In this document: positions 8,602 to 18,400 of the stretch, in pieces
Layout: the number at the start of each line of letters is the position of its first letter
Numbering within the stretch: the stretch's first letter is position 1
NCBI RefSeq assembly: GCF_029223255.1
Contig: NZ_JARHUC010000009.1
Span: 248,001-312,000, forward strand
DNA from: Albimonas marina
GTDB lineage: Bacteria; Pseudomonadota; Alphaproteobacteria; Rhodobacterales; Rhodobacteraceae
DNA length: 64,000 nt
Direction of reading: 5' to 3'
Made by a program: the position numbers and the translations under genes
Notes under the pieces: model-generated
The model's database searches: none
The model's input: only the letters and a program-made list of their open reading frames with translations
What the model was told of the DNA's origin: nothing

Positions 8602-9552
8602 ATGTCCGTCCTCCCCACCGCCCCCGCCGCGACGCAGGTCGACGCAGGGGGGGCAGGAGGCGAGCCCGCCTCGCCGCGGCCCCGCCCGGGCCTCGCCGGG
8701 GCGGCGCGGGCCGGGATGGCGGCGCTCGCGGCCGTGCCGCTCGGGGGCTGCGCCTGGCGGCCCGGCTTCTTCGACGCCGCCGGGCCCGTGGCCGCGGCCC
8801 AGGCCGACCACTTCCGCTTCGTGACCCTCGTGATGCTCGCCGTCTGCGCGCCCCTCTTCCTCGCCCTGCCGGTGGTGCTGTGGACCTGGCGGCGCGGGGG
8901 CCGGGGGCCCTGGCGGCCGGACTGGAGCGGCTCCCGCGCCGTCGAGGCGGTGGTCTGGGGCGTGCCGGCGGTGGTGCTGGTGGTGCTGGGAACCCAGCTC
9001 TGGCGCCGCACGATGGAGTTCGACCCCCAGGCGCCGCTCGGCCCCGCGCCGCTGGAAGTGCGGGCGGTGATGCTCGACCGCCATTCGCTGTTTCTCTACC
9101 CCGCGCAGGGCGTCGCCAGCCTCGACCGGCTGGTGCTGCCCCGGGGCCGTCCCGTGACGCTGGAGCTGACCTCCTCGGGCGTGATGCGCTCGCTCGCGAT
9201 CCCGCGGCTGGCGGGGCAGGTCTACGCCATGGGCGGGATGGCGACGCGGCTGAACCTGCGCGCCGACCAGGTCGGAACCTTCGAGGGACGCAACATGCAG
9301 TACGACGGCCCCGGCTTCCCGCGGGAGGGCTTCGCCGTGGCCGTCGAGCCGCCCGAGCGGTTCGAGGCCTGGCTCGCGCAGACCCGCGCCCAAGCGCCCA
9401 CGATGAGCCCCGAGGCCTACGCCGCCCTGTCCGCCCCGCCGGCCGCGGAAGCTCCGCGCGTCTTCTCCGCCTATCCCGCGGGGCTGTTCGACCAGGTCCT
9501 GGCGGCGACCCGGGGCGAGGCGCCCCCGCCGGGCGGGGAGGGCGCGCGATGA
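8602..9552 (+). CDS. cyoA: Cytochrome o-type quinol oxidase subunit II
   Basis: Subunit II of a heme-copper quinol oxidase. After a lipoprotein-type signal (MAALAAVPLGGCAW, lipobox LGGC) there are two membrane helices (VTLVMLAVCAPLFLALPVVLW and VVWGVPAVVLVVLGTQLW) and a periplasmic cupredoxin domain. The copper-A ligands of cytochrome c oxidases are missing. The region SLAIPRLAGQVYAMGGMATRL matches CyoA instead, so electrons come from quinol. The start at 8602 has GGAG upstream; an alternative ATG at 8716 begins right at the lipoprotein signal and could be the true start. The ATGA overlap with cyoB indicates coupling. Confidence 0.9.
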   Translation: MSVLPTAPAATQVDAGGAGGEPASPRPRPGLAGAARAGMAALAAVPLGGCAWRPGFFDAAGPVAAAQADHFRFVTLVMLAVCAPLFLALPVVLWTWRRGGRGPWRPDWSGSRAVEAVVWGVPAVVLVVLGTQLWRRTMEFDPQAPLGPAPLEVRAVMLDRHSLFLYPAQGVASLDRLVLPRGRPVTLELTSSGVMRSLAIPRLAGQVYAMGGMATRLNLRADQVGTFEGRNMQYDGPGFPREGFAVAVEPPERFEAWLAQTRAQAPTMSPEAYAALSAPPAAEAPRVFSAYPAGLFDQVLAATRGEAPPPGGEGAR

Positions 9553-11681
9553 GCTGGGCGGACCTGCTGGGCCGGCTCGACTGGTCCTCGCTGGTGTTCC
9601 TGCGCGCCTGGCGGGAGCCGACGCTCAGCCAGGGGATCGCGGCGGGGGCGGGCGCGGTCGAGGTCCTGGCGGCCCTCGCGGTCGCGGCGTGGCTGACCGC
9701 GACGGGGCGCTGGGGGACGCTGTGGCGGGACTGGCTGACCAGCCTCGACCACAAGAAGATCGGGATCATGTACATGGTCCTCGGCCTCGCGATGTTCGTG
9801 CGCGCGCTGATCGAGGCGGCGCTGATGCGCGCCCAGCAGATGGCCGCGGTGGGCGAGCCGGGGTTCCTGACGCCCGAGCATTTCGCGCAGCTCTTCTCCA
9901 CCCACGGCACGATCATGATCTTCTTCGTCGCGATGCCGCTGCTGACGGGGCTGATCAACTTCGTGATGCCCCTGCAGATCGGGGCGCGGGACGTGAGCTT
10001 TCCGCTGCTCAACGCCGTGTCGCTGGCGCTGACGGCGGCGGGGGCGGCGCTGATGCTGGTCAGCCTGGTCGTGGGGGACTTCTCGACCGGCGGCTGGACC
10101 GGCTACGCGCCCTTCACCGAGGCGACGGTCAGCCCCGGGCCGGGGGTCGACTACTGGATCTGGGCGGTGTCGCTCAGCTCCATCGGCTCGACCCTGACGG
10201 GGCTGAATTTCGCGGTCACGCTCTACAAGCGCCGGGCGCCGGGGATGGGGCTGTTCCGCATGCCGCTGTTCTGCTGGACGGCGCTGTGCACCTCGATCCT
10301 GATGATCTTCGCGATGGCGCCGCTGACCGCCTGCACGGCGATGCTGGCGCTGGACCGGGCGGCGGGCTTCCACTTCTTCACCAACGCCGCCGGCGGCGAC
10401 ATGATGAACTACGCCAACCTGTTCTGGCTGTTCGGGCACCCGGAGGTCTACATCCTGATCCTGCCCGCCTTCGGCGTCTGGTCCGAGGTGGCGGCGATCT
10501 TCGCGGCCAAGCGCCTGTGGGGCTACCGCAGCCTGGTCTACGCGACCATGTGCATCGCGGTGCTCAGCTTCACGGTCTGGCTGCACCACTTCTTCACCAT
10601 GGGCCAGGACGCCGCGATCAACGCGGTCTTCGGCATCGCCACCATGGTGATCGGCGTGCCCACGGGGGTGAAGGTCTACGACTGGCTGCTGACCATGGTC
10701 GGCGGGCGGATCCGCTTCGCGACCCCGATGCTGTTCCTGGTCTTCTTCCTCGCCGCCTTCGTGATCGGCGGGCTGACGGGCGTGCTGCTGGCCAACCCCA
10801 CGATCGACTACCAGGTCCATAACTCGCTGTTCCTGGTGGCGCATTTCCACAACATGCTGATCCCGGGCGTGCTGTTCGCGATGTTCGCGGGCGTGCAGCT
10901 GTGGTTCCCCAAGGCCTTCGGCTTCCGCCTGCACGAGGGCTGGGGCCGCGCCGCCTTCTGGTGCCTGGGCCCGGGCTTCCTGCTGGCGTTCCTGCCGCTC
11001 TACGGCCTGGGGCTGATGGGCGCGCCGCGGCGCATGGCGATGTGGTCCGACCCCGCCTACACGCCCTGGCTCGCGGTCGCGCTGGGGGGCGCGCTGCTGA
11101 TCCTCGCGGGCGTCGCGTGCCTCGCCGTGCAGCTCGTCGTCTCGGTCCGGCGGCGGGCGGAGCTCGCCTCGCCGCTGGGCGATCCCTGGAACGGGCGCAC
11201 GCTGGAGTGGTCGGTCCCCTCGCCGCCGCCGGAGTGGAACTTCGCCGTGATCCCGAAGGTCGAGGATCGCGACGCCTTCTTCGAGGCCAAGCGCCGGGGC
11301 GAGCCCTGGCCCCGGCCCGCGCGCTACGAGGATATCGAGATGCCGCGCAACACCGCCGCGGCGCCGCTGCTGGGCCTCTGCGCCGCGGTCTGCGGCTTCG
11401 CGCTGACCTGGTGGATGTGGTGGCTGGCGGCCCTGAGCCTCGCGGCCGGCTGGGCGGTGGTGACCGCGCGCGCCTTCGCGCAGACCACCACGGAAGTCAT
11501 CCCCGCCGCCCGCGTGCAGGCCGAGCATGAGCGCTTCCTCGCCGCGCTCGACGCCGCGCCCGCCGTGGGACGGGACGCCGAGTTCACGCCCGCCAACCGC
11601 GGCAAGGCCGACCCGTCGGAGCTGTTCGCCGATCCCGCCCCGCGCCCCGCCGCCGCCGCCGCGCCGAGGGCCGCCCGATGA
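9549..11681 (+). CDS. cyoB: Cytochrome o-type quinol oxidase subunit I
   Basis: 710 residues with about 15 transmembrane helices; the catalytic subunit reducing O2 to water and pumping protons across the inner membrane. Heme and copper ligands are visible: STHGTIMIFF (low-spin heme His), GHPEVYILILP (CuB His cross-linked to Tyr, with the D-channel Glu), VWLHHFFTMG (the CuB His pair) and VAHFHNMLIPG (high-spin and low-spin heme His). The C-terminal tail after residue 660 is Ala/Pro-rich. Tightly coupled to cyoA and cyoC by four-base overlaps. Confidence 0.95.
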   Translation: MSWADLLGRLDWSSLVFLRAWREPTLSQGIAAGAGAVEVLAALAVAAWLTATGRWGTLWRDWLTSLDHKKIGIMYMVLGLAMFVRALIEAALMRAQQMAAVGEPGFLTPEHFAQLFSTHGTIMIFFVAMPLLTGLINFVMPLQIGARDVSFPLLNAVSLALTAAGAALMLVSLVVGDFSTGGWTGYAPFTEATVSPGPGVDYWIWAVSLSSIGSTLTGLNFAVTLYKRRAPGMGLFRMPLFCWTALCTSILMIFAMAPLTACTAMLALDRAAGFHFFTNAAGGDMMNYANLFWLFGHPEVYILILPAFGVWSEVAAIFAAKRLWGYRSLVYATMCIAVLSFTVWLHHFFTMGQDAAINAVFGIATMVIGVPTGVKVYDWLLTMVGGRIRFATPMLFLVFFLAAFVIGGLTGVLLANPTIDYQVHNSLFLVAHFHNMLIPGVLFAMFAGVQLWFPKAFGFRLHEGWGRAAFWCLGPGFLLAFLPLYGLGLMGAPRRMAMWSDPAYTPWLAVALGGALLILAGVACLAVQLVVSVRRRAELASPLGDPWNGRTLEWSVPSPPPEWNFAVIPKVEDRDAFFEAKRRGEPWPRPARYEDIEMPRNTAAAPLLGLCAAVCGFALTWWMWWLAALSLAAGWAVVTARAFAQTTTEVIPAARVQAEHERFLAALDAAPAVGRDAEFTPANRGKADPSELFADPAPRPAAAAAPRAAR

Positions 11682-12307
11682 GCGCGCGCAACCTCCACCC
11701 CGGCCTCAACCTGGGCCGCACCGACGCCGACACCCACCGCGCGGCGGAGGAGATCCTGTTCGGCTTCTGGATCTTCCTGATGAGCGACCTGGTGCTGTTC
11801 GCCATCCTCTTCGCCACCTACGCCTCGATGAGCGTGCATGGCGTCGCCGGCGGCCCCGGCCCCCGGGACGTGGCGGCGCTGGGCCCCGCCTTCGCCGAGA
11901 CGCTGCTGCTGCTCGCCTCCACCGTCGCCGTCGGCTTCGCCTCGCTGGCCATGAAGCACCGGGAGCGGCGCGGGCCGGTGCTCGCCTGGCTCGCCGTCAC
12001 CGCCGCCTGCGGGCTGGGGTTCCTGGCGCTGGAGGGGCGGGACTTCGTGAGGATGGCGACCGAGCTCGGCGCCGCCCCCCAGGTCAGCGGGTTCCTCTCG
12101 GCCCACTGGCTGCTGACGGGCACGCATTTCGTGCACGTGGCCGCGGGCCTGATCTGGATGGCCGTCCTCGCGGTGCAGGTCGCGACGCGGGGCGTCGTGG
12201 CGCCGGTGAAGCTGCGCCTGATGCGGCTGGCGCTGTTCTGGCACATGCTCGACGTGGTCTGGGTCGGCATCTTCACTTTCGTCTTCCTGGTGGGAGCCGC
12301 CGCATGA
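11678..12307 (+). CDS. cyoC: Cytochrome o-type quinol oxidase subunit III
   Basis: 209 residues with five hydrophobic helices, the count typical of CyoC (CoxC-type subunits have seven). Family landmarks: EEILFGFWIFLMSDLVLFAILFATY near the N-terminus and GTHFVHVAAGLIWM in helix four. Structural subunit with no redox centre. Its start overlaps cyoB and its stop overlaps cyoD by four bases, so the four cyo genes form one translational block. Confidence 0.93.
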   Translation: MSARNLHPGLNLGRTDADTHRAAEEILFGFWIFLMSDLVLFAILFATYASMSVHGVAGGPGPRDVAALGPAFAETLLLLASTVAVGFASLAMKHRERRGPVLAWLAVTAACGLGFLALEGRDFVRMATELGAAPQVSGFLSAHWLLTGTHFVHVAAGLIWMAVLAVQVATRGVVAPVKLRLMRLALFWHMLDVVWVGIFTFVFLVGAAA

Positions 12308-12681
12308 CCCGCCGCCCCGAAGACAGCCGCGACGACCGCCCCGACGCCGCCCCGCATGACGAGGCCTCCCTCCACGAGAGCGACGCCGAGGCGCGGCGCG
12401 ACCTGCGCCGCCTTCTGACGGGCGGGGCGGTCTCGCTGGCGCTGGTGCTGGCGGCCTTCGGGCTGGTGCGGTTCGAGCTCGTCTCCGGCCTCCCGGCGCT
12501 GGGCTGGCTGGGGGCGCTCGCCGCCGTGCACGTGATCGCCCAGTTCCGCTTCTTCCTCCACATCGACCTGCAGCGCTCGCATCGCGACGACCTGCTGCTG
12601 GTCCTGTTCTCGTTCCTGGTGGTGGCGCTGATGGTCGGCGGCACGATCTGGATCCTCTTCAACCAGCACGCGCAGATGTAG
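12304..12681 (+). CDS. cyoD: Cytochrome o-type quinol oxidase subunit IV
   Basis: 125 residues: an acidic, arginine-rich N-terminal tail (1-40) followed by three transmembrane helices (AVSLALVLAAFGLVRF, GWLGALAAVHVIAQFRFFLHI, LLVLFSFLVVALMVGGTIWILF). The VIAQFRFFLHID segment is the CyoD hallmark. It helps assemble the CuB site of subunit I. No heme O synthase (cyoE) follows, so the farnesyltransferase must be encoded elsewhere. Confidence 0.92.
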   Translation: MTRRPEDSRDDRPDAAPHDEASLHESDAEARRDLRRLLTGGAVSLALVLAAFGLVRFELVSGLPALGWLGALAAVHVIAQFRFFLHIDLQRSHRDDLLLVLFSFLVVALMVGGTIWILFNQHAQM

Positions 12682-12775
12682 CCGCGCGCGCCTCTTCCGC
12701 CGCCCCGCCGGGCGGCTTCACCCCGGCCCCCGCCGCCGCAGCCGACGACGGGACCCAGCAAGGAAGGACCCGCCC

Positions 12776-15094
12776 ATGGCCTCCTCCGACGCCCCCCGCC
12801 CCGGATCCCGCCACGATCCCGCCGCCCAGGACCCCGACACGCCCTTCGACGGCGACGCGGCCGGGGGCTGGGGCTCCCTGCGCGGCGTCGCCCGCATCTT
12901 CGGAGAGGTCGACGCGAACGGCCGGGCCCTCTCGATCCTGTCGAAGCTCAACAAGCCGGGCGGGGTCATGTGCTCCTCCTGCGCCTGGGCCAAGCCCGCC
13001 AGGCCCCACCGGTTCGAGTTCTGCGAGAACGGCGCCAAGGCCACCCTGTGGGAGCTGGACGAGGCGCGCGCCGACCCCGCCTTCTTCGAGGACCACCCCG
13101 TCGCCGAGCTGCGCGGCTGGCATGACCACGACCTCGAAAAGGCCGGCCGCCTGACCCACCCGCTGCGCTACGACGCGGCCGCCGACCGCTATCGCCCCGT
13201 CTCGTGGGCGGAGGCCTTCGCCGAGATCGGGCGGGAGCTGGCGGCCCTGCCGGACCCGCGCCAGGCGGTGTTCTACGCCTCGGGCCACGCGGGGCTGGAG
13301 GCGTCCTACCTCTACGCCCTCTTCGCCCGCGCCATGGGCCACCAGAACCTGCCGCAGTCGTCGAACATGTGCCACGAGACGACCTCGGTGAACCTCAAGA
13401 GCTTCATCGGCACCCCGGTCGGGACCTGCACGCTCGAGGATTTCGAGAGCTGCGACGCGATCTTCTTCTTCGGCCAGAACACCGGGACCAACAGCCCCCG
13501 CTTCCTGCACGTGCTGAAGGCCGCGGTCGCGCGGGGCTGCCGGATCGTCACCTTCAACCCGGTGCGCGAACGCGGGTTGATCGAGTTCGTGGACCCTCAG
13601 GACATCGTGCAGATGACCGTGGGCTCTGCCACGAAGATCTCGGAGGAATATTTCCAGGTCCGTCCCGGCGGCGACGTGGCGGTGCTGACCGGCCTGATGA
13701 AATGCGTGCTCGACGCCGAGGACGCGGCCCCCGGCACGGTGCTGGACCGCGCCTTCATCGACGCCGAGACCTCCGGCTGGGCCGAGACCGAGGCCGCGGT
13801 GCGCGCCGCCCCCTGGGCGGAGATCGAGGTCCACGCCGGCCTGACCCGCGCGATGATCGAGCGGGCGGCGGAGATCTACCTCTCGGCCGAGCGGCCCATC
13901 GGCATCTACGGCATGGGCCTGACCCAGCATGTGAACGGCTGGCTGAACCTCGGGATGCTGGTGAACCTGCTGCTGATGCGCGGCGCCATCGGGCGGCCGG
14001 GGACCGGCATCTCGCCGGTGCGCGGCCACTCCAACGTGCAGGGCCAGCGCACGGTGGGGGTGGGGGAGAAGTCCGCCCACATGCCCGCCGACCGCCTGCG
14101 CGCCCAGTTCGGGATCGAGCCGCCGGAGGAGGAGGGCATGAACGCCGTCCACGCCTGCCAGGCCCTGCTGGAGGGGCGGGTGCGCGCCGTCGTCTCGCTG
14201 GGCGGCAACCTCCTGCGCGCCCTGCCGGACCGCGAGCGGATCGAGGCCGCCTGGCCGTCGCTGCGCCTTTCGGTTCACATCGCGACCAAGCCCAACCGCT
14301 CCCATCTCGCGCCGGGGGAGGTGGCCTATATCCTCCCCTGCCTGGGGCGCACCGACCAGAACCTGCAGCCCTCGGGCGTGCAGGCGACGTCGATGGAGGA
14401 CACGTTCTCCCACATCTACGGCTCGCTGGGGCGCGCCGAGCCGCCGGGGCCGGAGGTCCGCTCGGAAACCGCGATCGTGGCGGGGCTGGCGGAGGCGACG
14501 CTGCCGGCGAACCCGAAGCTGCGCTGGCGGGCGTGGTCGCAGAACCACGAACAGGTGCGCGACCTGATCGCCGAGACCTTCCCCGACGATTTCGCCGACT
14601 TCAACGCGCGCCTGTTCCAGCCCGGCGGCTTCTACCGCGGCAACCCCGCGCGCGAGCGCGACTGGAAGACCGACGACGGCCGCGCGCGGTTCACCGCGCC
14701 CACGACGCTCTCGGCACTGGGCGAGGCGCCGAAGGGGGAGGAGATGACCCTCATCACCCTGCGCTCCAACGACCAGTTCAACACCACGATCTACGGCTTC
14801 TCCGACCGGCTGCGGGGGCTGGAGGGCAGCCGGATGGTGGTGCTGATGAACCGCGACGAGATCGAGCGGCGGGGGCTGGAGGAGGGCGCCTCGGTCGCCC
14901 TCGTCTGCGCGGTCGAGGACGGTCATGACCGCCGGGTCGGGGGCCTGACCCTGACCGCCTACGACCTGCCCCCGGGCTGCGTGGCGGGCTATTACCCCGA
15001 GCTCAATCCGCTGGTGCCGCTGGACTACTGCGAGAAGAACTCCCAGACGCCGGCCTACAAGGGCACGCCGGTGCGCATCCTGCGCGACGGCTGA
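12776..15094 (+). CDS. Molybdopterin oxidoreductase, YdeP/FdhF-like alpha subunit
   Basis: 772 residues of the family once called 'oxidoreductase alpha (molybdopterin) subunit' (E. coli YdeP). N-terminal cysteines (Cys66, Cys69 in MCSSCAW and Cys83) could help hold an Fe-S cluster. NMCHETTSVNLKSFIG and GQNTGTNSPRFLHVL lie in the molybdopterin-binding region, and NDQFNTTIYGFSDRLRG with GYYPELNPLVPLDY in the C-terminal cap domain. Family members are formate-dehydrogenase-like but mostly lack assigned substrates. No Tat signal, so cytoplasmic. It follows cyoD by 94 bases on the same strand, suggesting co-expression with the oxidase; its electron acceptor is unknown. Confidence 0.88.
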   Translation: MASSDAPRPGSRHDPAAQDPDTPFDGDAAGGWGSLRGVARIFGEVDANGRALSILSKLNKPGGVMCSSCAWAKPARPHRFEFCENGAKATLWELDEARADPAFFEDHPVAELRGWHDHDLEKAGRLTHPLRYDAAADRYRPVSWAEAFAEIGRELAALPDPRQAVFYASGHAGLEASYLYALFARAMGHQNLPQSSNMCHETTSVNLKSFIGTPVGTCTLEDFESCDAIFFFGQNTGTNSPRFLHVLKAAVARGCRIVTFNPVRERGLIEFVDPQDIVQMTVGSATKISEEYFQVRPGGDVAVLTGLMKCVLDAEDAAPGTVLDRAFIDAETSGWAETEAAVRAAPWAEIEVHAGLTRAMIERAAEIYLSAERPIGIYGMGLTQHVNGWLNLGMLVNLLLMRGAIGRPGTGISPVRGHSNVQGQRTVGVGEKSAHMPADRLRAQFGIEPPEEEGMNAVHACQALLEGRVRAVVSLGGNLLRALPDRERIEAAWPSLRLSVHIATKPNRSHLAPGEVAYILPCLGRTDQNLQPSGVQATSMEDTFSHIYGSLGRAEPPGPEVRSETAIVAGLAEATLPANPKLRWRAWSQNHEQVRDLIAETFPDDFADFNARLFQPGGFYRGNPARERDWKTDDGRARFTAPTTLSALGEAPKGEEMTLITLRSNDQFNTTIYGFSDRLRGLEGSRMVVLMNRDEIERRGLEEGASVALVCAVEDGHDRRVGGLTLTAYDLPPGCVAGYYPELNPLVPLDYCEKNSQTPAYKGTPVRILRDG

Positions 15095-15483
15095 CGGGGA
15101 GCGGCCGGGGGAACGGGTTGCGATCCCCCGGCGCCGCGCAGGCGATCCGCATTCGGTCCCGGCCATGGACGGGCCAGGATCCAGGCCGCGGAGGGGCGCC
15201 GCCTGCGCCGTGCTACGCGCGTCTCCGGCGCCGTTGCGGGCCCCCCGCGCCCTCGCTCCGGGCGCGCAATCAGAGCGCGAACCGAGCGATGCTTGTTGAC
15301 CCTGCGTTCGTCTCGGCGCAGGCTCCCTTCCGCCGGGGAATATCTTAACGCTTTGAAATTCAAGCGTTGTTCATCTTCGGCCAAGTGCATCGGGGGGCGC
15401 CGGCCGGACGTGGACGACGGTCCGCACGGCCCTCCCCGCAGAACAGCCGGGCTGCGTATCGCCCGGCGGGGGGAGCGAAGCGC
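15095..15483. other. 389-base gap before the fused molybdoenzyme
   Basis: No convincing gene. The right half is relatively AT-rich (15340-15372) and contains the inverted repeat described separately, so a promoter for the large downstream enzyme is likely here. Small frames open across the GC-rich left part have no recognisable product or ribosome site. Confidence 0.5.
15347..15368. promoter_or_regulatory. 22-base inverted repeat, candidate operator
   Basis: Arms AACGCTT and AAGCGTT are perfect reverse complements separated by eight bases (TGAAATTC, itself nearly palindromic). It lies in the AT-rich part of the gap, about 115 bases upstream of the molybdoenzyme start. The spacing suits a dimeric helix-turn-helix regulator. 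No cognate regulator gene is adjacent. Confidence 0.45.
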
Positions 15484-18400
15484 GTGTCCAGCTCGCAGGT
15501 CACTTTCTTTCTCAACGGGCGCAGGGTCGCCCTGTCCGATCCGGACCCGGATCTCCTGCTGATCGACTGGCTGCGCTCGCCGCAGGTCGGACTGGCCGGG
15601 CCCAAGAAGCCCTGCGGCCAGGGCGGCTGCGGCGGCTGCACCGTGATCCTGTCCCGCTGGGACGAGGGTCGGGGCGAGGTCGAGCACCGCGCAGTGAATT
15701 CTTGCCTGCGCCCGGTCTGCGCGCTGGACGGGCTGTCGGTGACCACGATCGAGGGCACCGGCGCGGCGCGCAAGCCCAACCCGCCCAGCCTGCATCACGC
15801 CGAGGTCTACAGCCGCCACGCGCCGGCCCCCGGCGTCCAGTCCGCGCGCCTGCAGGCCGCCCGCGACGCCGCCGAGGACAAGCGCGAGGCGGTGCTGGCC
15901 GCCGTGAAGGCCTGCGCCGACGGCCCCGCCGAGGTCTCGGCGACGCTGGCGCCGGAGGCCGAGCCGCACCCCTCCGAGGTCGAGCACGAGGGGATGAACC
16001 TCGTCGCCTGGCGGCTGGCGGCGAACAACGGCAGCCAGTGCGGCTACTGCTCGGTCGGGTTCGTGATGAACATGTCCGAGTTCCTGTCCAGCAACCCCCG
16101 GGCCACCAAGCGCGAGATCGAGCAGGCGCTGGACGGCAACCTGTGCCGCTGCACCGGCTACCGGCCGATCCTGACCGCGATGAAGACCTTCGCCTCGGAC
16201 TGGACCGAGGCGGACGAGGCCGCCCGGATGAAATGCGTGCTCGACGACGACGCGGCCTCGCAGAAGCCGGCGTCGAGCATCGTCATCCCGTTCCCCGAGG
16301 CCGCCAAGGCCCCGCCGCAGCCGGTCGACGTGACCGGCCCCCGGCAGGCCTGGCGCACGCCCGCAGACGTCGCCGCCCTGCTGGCGATGATGCGCGAGGG
16401 CGATCCGTCGGCGCGTCGGCTGGTCTCGGCCAACACCTCCTTCGGGATCTACAAGGAGGAATACGAGGACGCCTGCGTTCTGATCGACGTCCGCGGCCTG
16501 CCGGAGCTGAGCCCGCCGACGGAGATCGCCGAGACGGCGCTGCGGGTCGCCGCCTCGATGACCTACACCGACCTGATCGCGCTGCTGGAAGCGCAGATGG
16601 AGGCGCGCGGCGAGGTCGAGACGGGGCCGGACGGCGACCGGCTCTATCCGGTCGGCACGGCGCTCGGCGCGCTGCACCACATGGCGATGCGCACGGCGGG
16701 GCGGATCGTGCGCAACGCGGCCACGATCGGCGGCAACCTGATGCTGGTCCTGCACCATATCGCGAAGGGGGAGCCGTTCCCCTCGGACCTCGCCACCGCG
16801 CTGGTCGGGGTGGGGGCGGAGGTCGAGCACCTCGACGCCCGCCAGGTCGACGGGGCGCCTGGGCGGAGCACGGTCGAGGCGCTGGTCGCGGCCTGCGCCG
16901 CCGATCCGGGCCTGCCGGACGCGCTGGTGCTGCTGGCCTTCCACCTGCCGGCTCAGGCGGGGGGCGACCTGCTGCTGCCGCAGAAGACCGCCCTGCGGGA
17001 GGTGAACGCCCACAGCCTGGTCAACGCCGCCTCGCGCCTGTCGGTCGCGGGCCAGGCGGTGTCGGCGGCGGTTCTGGTCTTCGGCGGCGTCGCCCCGTTC
17101 CCCTGGCGCGCCGGCAAGACCGAGGCGCTGATGCGCGCGCTGCCGCTGACGCTGGCCTCGGCGCCGGCGCTGGCCGAGTCGATCCGCGCCGAGACCGAGG
17201 CCGAGCTCGCCCGCTGGCGCGACCGCATGGCGGGCCTGCCGAGCGAGGGCGTGCCGGACGCCTACCGGGTGCAGCTCGCCGTCTCCTACGTGTTCAAGAC
17301 GCTGGTGAACGCGATCGTGCGCACGGGCGGCGCGGTTCCGCCCGACGTCGCCTCGGTCGCCGAGACGGCCTGGGGCCGCTGGCCGGTCAGCGACGGGCGC
17401 CAGTCCTGGAAATCCCGCAGCTTCGAGCAGCCGGTCGGCGTGCCCTACATCAAGCACATGGCGATGGACCAGACCTCGGGGCAGGTCCACTACGCCCATG
17501 AGCTGGCCGTGCCGCCGCTGACGGTCTTCGCCTCGCTGGCGCAGAGCGCGCGGGCGCTGGCGGACTTCTCCTGGCGCGTGCCGGGCGAGGAGACGACGAG
17601 CGTGGCGCGCCTGCGCGACCACCTGAGCGCGACCTTCCCCGGGTTCATCGACATAATCACCGCTCAGGACATTCCCGACGGCGGCGTGAACCTGCAGGGC
17701 ATGGGCGCGGACCAGCCGGTCTTCGCCGACGGCACGGTCGACTACGTGGGCCAGTGCCTGGCGCTGATCGGGGCCGACGACCCGCAGACGGCCGAGCGGA
17801 TCGCGGACTACGTCTCGGCGAGCTGCGTGACCTGGCGCGAGCGGGCGCCCCGGCCCGGCGAGCCGGAGTGGTGGAGCCGCCCGGTCCTGACGCTGGAGGA
17901 CGCGATCCGCGTCGGCTCGATCTTCCCCGACTGGCCCAAGCGGCAGAACTTCGTCTCCCACATCTGGCGGATCGTGCGGCCGGGCAGCCGGCTGGACTGG
18001 GTGCAGGCGGTCGAGGATCCCCTGGACCGCGAGTCCTTCGTGCGCCCCGGCACGGTCGACGGCGTCGCCTGCCGGATCGTCGGGGGCGCCCAGTCGGCGG
18101 GCGCGCAGATCCACTTCTACATGGAGCCGCAGGCCGCGGTGGCCGAGCTGATGGACGACCGGCGCATGGTGCTGCGCCCCTCGACCCAGAGCCCGATGGA
18201 GATGCACCAGACCGCCGCCATGGCGCTGGGGGCGATGTACAACCACGTCCAGGTCGACGTGCCCCAGGTGGGCGGCGGCTTCGGCGGCAAGACCGAGCAG
18301 ACCCGCTTCGTCGTGGGCCCGACCGCGGTCGCGGCCCGCGCCATGAAGCGCCCGGTGCGCCTCGCGCTCGACCGCGAGCGCGACACCGCGATGATCGGCA

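Noticed and set aside
8602-9552. Cytochrome c oxidase subunit II (coxB)
   Set aside because: The copper-A cysteine and histidine ligands are absent and the cupredoxin region matches CyoA.
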